Positions 1 to 5,291 of a DNA stretch of 5,831 nucleotides are shown piece by piece (position 1 is the first letter of the stretch; every line of letters begins with the position of its first letter). Where the stretch lies: positions 1 through 5,831 of the forward strand of contig JADFOC010000196.1 in assembly GCA_022563075.1 (NCBI GenBank), read 5' to 3'. This stretch comes from Pseudomonadota bacterium (GTDB taxonomy: Bacteria > Pseudomonadota > Gammaproteobacteria > Pseudomonadales > Pseudohongiellaceae). The position numbers were made by a program, and so were the translations under genes. The notes under the pieces were generated by a model. That model was not told the origin of the DNA and did not search any database. It was given only the letters and a program-made list of their open reading frames with translations.

Positions 1-1
1 G

Positions 2-100
2 GAAAGGTTGATCCCTTATCTGGTGGGCACGGTGGTGGTTAAGATCGATCTCGATAAAGGATTGGTTGCAGTCAACTGGGAAGCAGATTACCTGGCGTAG
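2..100 (+). CDS. rimM: Ribosome maturation factor RimM, C-terminal end (partial, 5' end outside window)
   Basis: The frame opening at base 2 encodes 32 residues and ends at a TAG stop (98-100). The peptide reads ERLIPYLVGTVVVKIDLDKG followed by LVAVNWEADYLA. This is the typical end of the RimM PRC-barrel domain: a run of beta-strand residues 'IP(Y/F)v...v' and then 'I.VDW...' close to the C-terminus. In the family, RimM binds ribosomal protein S19 and helps mature the 3' domain of the 30S subunit in the cytoplasm. The gene directly downstream is trmD, which matches the conserved rimM-trmD-rplS order and supports the assignment strongly, although only the tail is visible. The start codon, the N-terminal domain and any upstream rpsP lie outside the window. 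Confidence 0.9.
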   Translation, partial: ERLIPYLVGTVVVKIDLDKGLVAVNWEADYLA

Positions 101-133
101 GCGTTTTACCTGGATTAGATAGGCAGTTCAACC

Positions 134-137
134 GAGG
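134..137 (+). promoter_or_regulatory. Ribosome binding site deciding the trmD start
   Basis: GAGG at 134-137 is followed by two in-frame ATG codons, at 140 and 146. Spacing is only 2 nt to the first ATG but 8 nt to the second, so it favours initiation at 146. Protein numbering from 146 also places the family's catalytic residues exactly at R154 and D169. Confidence 0.6.
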
Positions 138-145
138 CGATGTCG

Positions 146-904
146 ATGCAGATTGGTTTAGTCACTCTGTTCCCGGAAATGTTCGTTGCCATCAGCGAAT
201 ATGGCATAAGTGGCAGGGCGTTTCGGGCAGGTTTAATCAGCCTGGAATTTTGGAATCCCAGGGATTTTACGACCGATAAACATCGTACGGTGGATGACAA
301 GCCCTTCGGCGGTGGCCCCGGGATGTTGATGAAAACGGAGCCCTTATTGGCTTCGATTCAGGCGGCGAAATCAGCGCTGGGACAGGAGACCAAGGTTTTA
401 TACATGTCTCCGCAGGGCAAGACGCTGACTCAACAGGCAATCGTTGCGTTGGCACGGCGTGACAACATGGTATTGGTCTGTGGCCGTTATCAGGGCATCG
501 ATAGCAGGGTGGTGGACGCCGAGATCGACGAGGAGTGGTCACTGGGTGATTTTGTGATCAGCGGCGGTGAAATTGCCGCCATGGCATTAATCGATGCCAT
601 GCTAAGGCTACAACCCGGTGCGCTGGGAGCTGAAGATTCGGCACAACAAGACAGCTTTGCCAACGGTCTGTTACACAGTCCCGAGTATACCAGGCCGCAA
701 AGTTTCGCCGGCTATGATGTGCCGGACGTGTTGTTAAGCGGTGATCATGCAGCGATTCGACGCTGGCGTCTGCAACAGAGCCTGGGAGCCACCTGGATTA
801 AGCGACCCGACCTATTGGAGGCGATGACGCTGAGTAGCGAACAGCAACAACTACTGGAGCAGTTTAAAGACGAATATCGAAGGCTGGAACAGGTCAAAAA
901 CTGA
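146..904 (+). CDS. trmD: tRNA (guanine-N1-)-methyltransferase TrmD
   Basis: TrmD uses S-adenosylmethionine to methylate N1 of G37, next to the anticodon of tRNAs reading CNN codons, which prevents +1 frameshifting; it acts as a cytoplasmic homodimer. The 252-residue product is close to the roughly 255 of E. coli and aligns from the first residue ([13 protein letters not shown]). Visible signatures are [14 protein letters not shown] at 47-60, SPQG at 88-91, the SAM-binding and trefoil-knot stretch VCGRYQGID at 111-119, and [13 protein letters not shown] at 130-142. The catalytic Arg154 and Asp169 (in QQDSFANG) fall at the same numbers as in the E. coli enzyme. An in-frame ATG at 140 would add Met-Ser but sits too close to the GAGG ribosome binding site. 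The gene lies 45 nt after rimM and 129 nt before rplS, as expected for the ribosomal-protein/tRNA-modification operon. Nothing is broken or missing. Confidence 0.97.
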   Translation: MQIGLVTLFPEMFVAISEYGISGRAFRAGLISLEFWNPRDFTTDKHRTVDDKPFGGGPGMLMKTEPLLASIQAAKSALGQETKVLYMSPQGKTLTQQAIVALARRDNMVLVCGRYQGIDSRVVDAEIDEEWSLGDFVISGGEIAAMALIDAMLRLQPGALGAEDSAQQDSFANGLLHSPEYTRPQSFAGYDVPDVLLSGDHAAIRRWRLQQSLGATWIKRPDLLEAMTLSSEQQQLLEQFKDEYRRLEQVKN

Positions 905-1033
905 AGCTGCGAGTGCGCACTCTAAATCGGTTGCAGTGAATCAAAGACAGACCGCCAGAGCGGACCAACGATACCTAGATTGAAATGATTTGGCATCGGC
1001 CAAACACCAGAATTGAGTTCAGGAGCAAGCAAG
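905..1033 (+). other. trmD-rplS intergenic leader with three small inverted repeats
   Basis: This 129-nt gap shows no gene. It holds three short dyads: the perfect 12-bp palindrome GAGTGCGCACTC at 911-922; CCGC-CAGA-GCGG at 952-963; and TTTGGC-ATCG-GCCAAA at 989-1004 (6-bp stem, 4-nt loop). The last ends 16 nt before the rplS ribosome binding site. Each is weak as a single hairpin, but three in 129 nt could make a folded leader or processing region for rplS. I saw no convincing sigma-70 promoter. The repeats are seen directly; any function is inference. Confidence 0.4.
1021..1025 (+). promoter_or_regulatory. Ribosome binding site of rplS
   Basis: AGGAG at 1021-1025 lies 8 nt upstream of the ATG at 1034. 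It selects that ATG over the upstream in-frame TTG at 1013, which lies before this site and has no site of its own. Confidence 0.8.
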
Positions 1034-1405
1034 ATGAGCAAGAACAAAATCATCCAGCAAATTGAAAACGAACAGATGACGAAAGAGGTACCGGCATTTG
1101 GTCCCGGCGACACCGTCGTGGTACAGGTAAAAATCAAAGAAGGCGAGCGCGAGCGATTGCAAGCATTTGAAGGCGTCGTCATCGGCAAACGTAATCGTGG
1201 ATTGAACACCTCGTTCACGGTACGCAAGATTTCCCACGGCATCGGTGTTGAGAGGACTTTCCAGTACTATAGTCCAGTGGTAGACAGTGTTAAATTGAAG
1301 CGGCGTGGAGATGTTCGCCAGGCCAAGCTGTATTACCTGAGAGAACTCACGGGTCGTGCCGCCAGAATTACTGAAAAGCTGGATAAGAAATCAGCTAAAC
1401 CCTGA
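1034..1405 (+). CDS. rplS: 50S ribosomal protein L19
   Basis: L19 is a 50S protein at the interface with the 30S subunit, where it contributes to an intersubunit bridge. The 123-residue product matches the family along its length: an N-terminal helix with [10 protein letters not shown], then [15 protein letters not shown] at 20-34, [20 protein letters not shown] at 41-60, [16 protein letters not shown] at 61-76 and [13 protein letters not shown] at 80-92. The L19 signature is [17 protein letters not shown] at 87-103. The product is about eight residues longer than E. coli L19, because of a basic tail (DKKSAKP) and two extra residues near the start. The ATG at 1034 is preceded by AGGAG at good spacing. 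It follows trmD in the conserved order and is probably co-transcribed with it, though the 129-nt gap is wider than in E. coli and could contain a processing site. Confidence 0.97.
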   Translation: MSKNKIIQQIENEQMTKEVPAFGPGDTVVVQVKIKEGERERLQAFEGVVIGKRNRGLNTSFTVRKISHGIGVERTFQYYSPVVDSVKLKRRGDVRQAKLYYLRELTGRAARITEKLDKKSAKP

Positions 1406-1497
1406 GCGAGTTAACGCGCGATATCCCAGTTTCTGCCGACAATAAATATAGCCATCACCTCAAGGGCCGTGTTAGTTTTGCTGTGTCGGTGGGTATA

Positions 1498-1526
1498 CAG
1501 AGTAACGCTCCAGGGGCGTTACTCTG
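1498..1526 (+). terminator. Strong hairpin after rplS, possible transcript end without U-tract
   Basis: CAGAGTAACGC (1498-1508) and GCGTTACTCTG (1516-1526) are perfect 11-bp inverted repeats around a 7-nt loop, TCCAGGG. Two more pairs (a T-G wobble and C-G) could extend the stem and leave a CAG triloop. It lies 92 nt after the rplS stop, where the operon would be expected to end. The following bases (AGCGTGTGAAATTG) contain no T-run, so it is not a classical intrinsic terminator in either direction. A Rho-linked 3' end protected by a hairpin, an mRNA-stabilising stem or a protein-binding operator are all possible. Confidence 0.45.
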
Positions 1527-1603
1527 AGCGTGTGAAATTGTGGCGACCCAAATCCGGTCTTGTTTGAACCGGCAGGCCTGAGTGGCATGCCATCGGGCTC
1601 ATT

Positions 1604-1607
1604 GGAG
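1604..1607 (+). promoter_or_regulatory. Ribosome binding site of dsbC
   Basis: GGAG at 1604-1607 lies 8 nt before the ATG at 1616. This supports that start, which also gives a complete signal peptide. Confidence 0.75.
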
Positions 1608-1615
1608 ATTAAACC

Positions 1616-2377
1616 ATGACAACACGACTGAACAGAACATTGGCGGCGCTGAGCGCGGTCATTGTGGCTGTGGCGGCGGCGAGTGCACTGGCGCAAACCC
1701 CGGATGCTGCGCCACAATCGTTGCGCGAGAAATTGTCCCAGGCGATTGAGGGAGCCTCGCAAAACCGACTACAGATCATCAGCGTGGTGGCCACCCCATT
1801 GGCCAATATTTTTGAAGTGGAACTCAATACCGGCGAAATCCTGTATAGCGATATTTCCGGCGATTACCTGTTTGCCGGTGATATGTACCAGACCAGTGCG
1901 GAGGGATTATTGAATCTCTCGGCAGGCAAGCGCCAGCTGCGCACTCTGGAAAAAATCGCCGCCGTTCCCGAAGAACAGATGATTGTGTTTAGCCCGGACC
2001 AGATTAAAGCGTCGATCACGGTCTTCACCGATGTCGATTGTACCTATTGTCGTGCACTGCATCGGGACATAGATACACTGATGGAATTGGGCATACAGGT
2101 TCGTTATATGGCCTATCCTCGCGGGGGCGAAGAAGCCGAGTCATTTCCCAAGATGGTTTCAGTCTGGTGTTCAGATGATCGTCACAAATCCCTCACCCAG
2201 GCTAAGAACGGACAGAATCTGCCGGAACGAGATTGTGCAACGCCAATCCTGGCACACTACGATCTGGGTAACGAACTTGGCATTAGTGGTACGCCTGCCC
2301 TGATCTTACCCGATGGCAGATTGATCCCCGGTTATATGGATACCGAGAAATTAGCCGCCTTGTTAGAGATCAAATAA
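1616..2377 (+). CDS. dsbC: Thiol:disulfide interchange protein DsbC (periplasmic disulfide isomerase)
   Basis: DsbC rearranges wrong disulfides in periplasmic proteins; in the family it is a V-shaped homodimer kept reduced by DsbD. The 253-residue precursor starts with a Sec signal peptide: Arg4 and Arg7, a hydrophobic run at about 9-22, and a likely cut after ALA at 24-26. The N-terminal dimerisation domain (about 35-90) contains TGEILYSDISGDYLFAGDMY at 72-91. The thioredoxin-fold domain carries the active site CTYC (Cys142 and Cys145) in TDVDCTYCRALH. A second pair, Cys185 (SVWC) and Cys207 (RDC), corresponds to the structural disulfide of E. coli DsbC. The cis-proline loop is GTPALI (Thr226-Pro227). 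E. coli has CGYC, so the Gly to Tyr change in the active-site dipeptide is a small difference. In E. coli dsbC sits between xerD and recJ; here rplS precedes it and hom-thrC separate it from recJ. DsbG is less likely given length, context and the GTPA loop. Confidence 0.94.
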   Translation: MTTRLNRTLAALSAVIVAVAAASALAQTPDAAPQSLREKLSQAIEGASQNRLQIISVVATPLANIFEVELNTGEILYSDISGDYLFAGDMYQTSAEGLLNLSAGKRQLRTLEKIAAVPEEQMIVFSPDQIKASITVFTDVDCTYCRALHRDIDTLMELGIQVRYMAYPRGGEEAESFPKMVSVWCSDDRHKSLTQAKNGQNLPERDCATPILAHYDLGNELGISGTPALILPDGRLIPGYMDTEKLAALLEIK

Positions 2378-2487
2378 CCGATATTATTGCAACCCTACTT
2401 CGGGTGTCCATTTCTGTCAGCGCCGAATCTGCGGCCCTCCCGGTAAACTACACAAGCTCAGCGCCTGCATTCAAAGCGCGGGGATTG

Positions 2488-2516
2488 CTGGGTTTATTGG
2501 ATGTTTCCAGTATAAT
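2488..2516 (+). promoter_or_regulatory. Probable sigma-70 promoter for hom-thrC-recJ
   Basis: A perfect -10 hexamer TATAAT lies at 2511-2516. With a 17-bp spacer the -35 would be CTGGGT (2488-2493), a poor match. TTGCTG at 2485-2490 fits better but needs a 20-bp spacer. Transcription would start near 2523, giving a leader of about 38 nt before the hom start codon. The bases after the -10 (TCGCGGC) are GC-rich, a discriminator type often linked to stringent control. The -10 is seen; its use as a promoter is inferred from the hexamer and the position ahead of a three-gene run. Confidence 0.55.
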
Positions 2517-2550
2517 TCGCGGCTTGTCTACTTAGCTTCCTGAACAGTTC

Positions 2551-2554
2551 GAGG
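2551..2554 (+). promoter_or_regulatory. Ribosome binding site deciding the TTG start of hom
   Basis: GAGG at 2551-2554 lies 7 nt before TTG at 2562. No in-frame ATG or GTG occurs before the conserved NVGICGLGTVG motif; the nearby ATG at 2590 is in another frame. TTG is therefore the only reasonable start. Confidence 0.7.
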
Positions 2555-2561
2555 CAACCCA

Positions 2562-3887
2562 TTGAGTTCCGAATCTGTAAAATCAATCAATGTCGGCATT
2601 TGCGGTTTAGGCACCGTAGGTAATGGCACGCTCTCGATAATCCAGAACAATGCGGATGAGATAGCTCGACGCCTGGGGGCAGAGCTTCGTGTCATCCGGG
2701 TAGCGACTCGAAGCCTGAACCGGGATGAGGTGCCAGGTGTAGCCAATCTTGGTAACGATCCTTTTGCGGTGGTCAATGACCCGGCGGTAGATATCGTGGT
2801 GGAAACCATCGGTGGATTCGAGCCGGCATTTGAAGTGGTGAAACAGGCTCTGGGCAATGGCAAGCACGTAGTCACGGCGAACAAGGCATTGATCGCGGAG
2901 CGGGGCAATGAATTATTTGCAGTGGCGGAAGAAAATGCAGTATGCCTGGCCTATGAGAGTAGTGTGGCCGGCGGCATACCCATCATCAAGGTGCTGCGGG
3001 AAGGTCTGGCGGCAAACAAGATAAAATGGCTCGCCGGAATTATAAACGGCACCGGCAATTTCATACTCACTGAAATGGCGGCTAAACAACGGCAGTTCGA
3101 AGACGTGTTGCAACAGGCTCAGGAATTGGGGTACGCAGAAGCAGATCCCAGCTTCGATGTCGAAGGCATCGATGCGGCCCATAAACTCACAATCATGGCG
3201 TCAATTGCGTTTGGTATTCCACTGCAATTCGCGAAAACTTATACCGAGGGGATTAGTCATATAACCCCAGAGGATATAAGTTATGCAAAAGAATTGGGTT
3301 ACTGCATCAAGCATCTGGGTATTGCGCGCCTGTCTGAAAGAGGAGTCGAAATGCGGGTGCATCCGACTCTCATATCCAGTAAGCAACTACTGGCCAATGT
3401 CGATGGCGTCGCCAATGCCATATTAGTGAATGGCGATGCCGTGGGTTCTACCATGTATTACGGGCCAGGCGCCGGCGCCGAGGCTACCGGTTCTGCCGTC
3501 GTCGCAGACATCATCGATATTGCTCGCTACCTGTTAGCCGACGCGAAAACCCCGGTGGTTCCCGCGCTGGGATACAGGAGTATGCACCAGGATCTTGAGG
3601 TATTGAGCATCGATGAGATTGAATCAGAATTTTATCTTCGAATCACGGCCATGGACAAAATCGGAGTCATGGCCAGAATCTCTGGTATTTTACAGGAATT
3701 TGATATCAGCATCGAAGCAGTGATCCAGAAAGAATCCATTAGCGAGTACGTGCCAATTATAATTCTTACTCACAGGGTCGTTGAGAAACAGCTTAACCAG
3801 GCCATCGAATCTATCGAAGCAATGGCTGATGTCAGCGAATCAATCACTCGAATTCGGGTCGAGCCCTTCCATGGTGAGCAGGGATAG
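2562..3887 (+). CDS. hom: Homoserine dehydrogenase (monofunctional, with C-terminal ACT domain)
   Basis: Hom reduces aspartate-4-semialdehyde to homoserine with NAD(P)H, the branch point to threonine and methionine, in the cytoplasm. The 441-residue product is the monofunctional type found in Pseudomonas, not the aspartokinase fusion of E. coli ThrA. The Rossmann NAD(P) motif is GLGTVG at 15-20, and HVVTANKAL at 102-110 is characteristic. The catalytic-domain signature runs from AEADPSFDVEG (192-202) through IDAAHK. By family comparison, Glu193, Asp204 and Lys208 are the substrate-binding and catalytic positions. INGTGNFILTEM at 161-172 is another family block. A C-terminal ACT domain (about 357-436, from YLRITAMDKIGVMARISGIL) probably mediates threonine feedback; its usual Asp-x-Pro-Gly turn reads Asp-Lys-Ile-Gly here. 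Translation starts at TTG. The TAG stop shares its G with the GTG start of thrC, so the two are probably translationally coupled. Confidence 0.97.
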   Translation: MSSESVKSINVGICGLGTVGNGTLSIIQNNADEIARRLGAELRVIRVATRSLNRDEVPGVANLGNDPFAVVNDPAVDIVVETIGGFEPAFEVVKQALGNGKHVVTANKALIAERGNELFAVAEENAVCLAYESSVAGGIPIIKVLREGLAANKIKWLAGIINGTGNFILTEMAAKQRQFEDVLQQAQELGYAEADPSFDVEGIDAAHKLTIMASIAFGIPLQFAKTYTEGISHITPEDISYAKELGYCIKHLGIARLSERGVEMRVHPTLISSKQLLANVDGVANAILVNGDAVGSTMYYGPGAGAEATGSAVVADIIDIARYLLADAKTPVVPALGYRSMHQDLEVLSIDEIESEFYLRITAMDKIGVMARISGILQEFDISIEAVIQKESISEYVPIIILTHRVVEKQLNQAIESIEAMADVSESITRIRVEPFHGEQG

Positions 3888-5281
3888 TGAAATACATCAG
3901 TACCAGGGGGGGATGCCCCGAGCAGGGCTTCGAACAAGTGCTGCTCACCGGTTTGGCGCCAGATGGAGGCTTGTATGTACCCGCCGAGTTGCCGCGGTTC
4001 AGCCTGGAAGAAATTCGCTCGTGGCAAGATTTGAGATATGCCGAGCTCGCACTCAGGGTCATAACACCTTTTATTGGGGATGAGATCGCCCCAGAATCGT
4101 TGCGTCAACTAGTAGAAGAGAGTTATGCCAACTTCGATCATCCGGAAGTCGCGCCATTACGCCAGCTCGGAGAGAACCAGTGGCTGCTGGAACTTTACCA
4201 TGGACCGACTCTGGCGTTTAAAGATTTTGCGCTGCAAGTGTTGGGTAGATTGTTAGATCATGTGCTTACCAAGAATAACCAACGAGTAGTTATTCTAGGT
4301 GCTACCTCTGGAGATACCGGCTCGGCCGCGTTGGAGGGGTGTCGGCATTCTGAACGGGTCGATATATTTATCTTGCATCCGCATAATCGTGTCTCCGATG
4401 TACAGCGAAAGCAGATGACGACAGTCGCCGGGAACAATGTCTTCAATCTGGCGGTGCAAGGAAATTTTGACGATTGCCAGCGCATCGTCAAGGCGGCGTT
4501 CGCCGATCAATCTTTTTTGCCCGATGATCGCCAGCTGGTTGCGGTCAATTCCATCAATTGGGCCCGCATCATGATGCAGATTGTCTATTACTTTTCCGCC
4601 GCACTTAAGTTGGGTGCGCCGGACCAGACAGTTTCTTTCTCGGTGCCAACCGGTAACTTCGGTGACATCTATGCCGGTTACCTGGCCAAAGGCATGGGTC
4701 TGCCAATCGATCGCTTGGTGGTGGCGACCAATGAGAATGACATCTTGAGCCGCTTCATTAACAGCAACGAATACGCGGTAACTGAGCTCAGTCATACCTT
4801 CTCCCCCAGCATGGATATCCTGGTTTCCAGTAATTTCGAAAGATATCTATTCGACTTATTTGACCGGGATACTGCGGCGCTGACGAATTTCATGAGCCGA
4901 TTCGGCCAGCAGAGTCTGAGTGTATCCGAGCAGCAATGGCAGCGAGTACGGGCTTGTTTCGACAGCGTCAGTGTTGATGATGCTACTACCTGCGAGGTGA
5001 TCGCTGAGGTCTACCGACAGCATGGCATCGTGTTGGATCCACATACGGCAATCGGGGTCAAAGCCGCACGCGAATGCAAGTTTGATTCCGCCGTGCCGAT
5101 GATTAGTCTGGCCACGGCGCACCCGGCAAAATTCAGTGAAGCAATTACCGCGGCGGGAATTACCACTCCACCGTTGCCGGATCAATTGCAGGACCTGTTT
5201 CAACGCGAAGAGCGCTGCACGGTGGTGGCCAATGAGTTGCATCAAGTGACCGATTATCTGCAGAGTCATATGCGAATTTAA
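3887..5281 (+). CDS. thrC: Threonine synthase (PLP-dependent)
   Basis: ThrC converts O-phospho-homoserine to threonine and phosphate using pyridoxal phosphate, the last step of the pathway. The 464-residue product matches the longer threonine synthases such as that of Pseudomonas (about 469 residues). The N-terminal block is MKYISTRGG...DGGLYVPAELPRF. The PLP lysine is Lys112 in HGPTLAFKDFALQ (105-117). The serine/glycine loop ATSGDTGSAALEG is at 139-151, NSINWARIMMQIVYYF at 221-236 and the cofactor-phosphate loop SVPTGNFGDIYAGYLAK at 252-268. DPHTAIGV at 384-391 and ATAHPAKF at 409-416 are further family blocks. The GTG start overlaps the hom stop by one base (TAGTG). GGTGAG at 3873-3878, 8 nt upstream inside hom, may be its ribosome binding site. 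A G7 run occupies codons 7-9. No homoserine kinase gene accompanies the pair here. Confidence 0.97.
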   Translation: MKYISTRGGCPEQGFEQVLLTGLAPDGGLYVPAELPRFSLEEIRSWQDLRYAELALRVITPFIGDEIAPESLRQLVEESYANFDHPEVAPLRQLGENQWLLELYHGPTLAFKDFALQVLGRLLDHVLTKNNQRVVILGATSGDTGSAALEGCRHSERVDIFILHPHNRVSDVQRKQMTTVAGNNVFNLAVQGNFDDCQRIVKAAFADQSFLPDDRQLVAVNSINWARIMMQIVYYFSAALKLGAPDQTVSFSVPTGNFGDIYAGYLAKGMGLPIDRLVVATNENDILSRFINSNEYAVTELSHTFSPSMDILVSSNFERYLFDLFDRDTAALTNFMSRFGQQSLSVSEQQWQRVRACFDSVSVDDATTCEVIAEVYRQHGIVLDPHTAIGVKAARECKFDSAVPMISLATAHPAKFSEAITAAGITTPPLPDQLQDLFQREERCTVVANELHQVTDYLQSHMRI

Positions 5282-5291
5282 TGGTCTAATG
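5279..5291 (+). promoter_or_regulatory. Overlapping stop/start junction between thrC and recJ
   Basis: The thrC stop TAA (5279-5281) shares its last A with an ATG at 5281. That ATG opens a two-codon ORF, Met-Val, ending in TAA at 5287-5289, which in turn shares its A with the recJ ATG at 5289. No good Shine-Dalgarno sequence precedes recJ, so termination-reinitiation coupling from thrC is likely. The junction is seen directly; the coupling is inferred. Confidence 0.45.

Noticed and set aside
922..1242. 106-residue reverse-strand ORF across the trmD-rplS gap and rplS
   Set aside because: Most of it is the antisense of rplS, the peptide shows no family motif, and the + strand gene is unmistakable.
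1473..1499. Possible dsbC promoter: TTAGTT, 16 bp, TATACA
   Set aside because: The -35 matches only two of six consensus bases and the -10 four of six, and the start would fall inside the 1498-1526 hairpin.
1583..1592. 10-bp palindrome TGGCATGCCA upstream of dsbC
   Set aside because: A single short palindrome around an SphI-like core with no second site is expected by chance.
1472..1827. Two overlapping reverse-strand ORFs across the rplS-dsbC gap and the start of dsbC
   Set aside because: Both run antisense to the dsbC signal-peptide region, their low-complexity Arg/Ala-rich peptides are typical of shadow frames, and no ribosome binding site was seen.
2392..2405. Possible dsbC terminator, ACCC-TACTTC-GGGT
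   Set aside because: The stem is only 4 bp and no T-run follows.
2378..2561. thr-type attenuator leader peptide
   Set aside because: The only nearby ATG reading (2501) stops after four codons, overlaps the -10 and has no run of Thr or Ile codons.
3781..4083. 100-residue + strand ORF across the hom-thrC junction
   Set aside because: It is an alternative frame of two solid genes that overlap by one base, and its Arg-rich peptide shows no recognisable domain.
4295..4795. 166-residue reverse-strand ORF inside thrC
   Set aside because: It is fully antisense to conserved threonine synthase motifs, so it is best explained as a shadow of thrC codon use.
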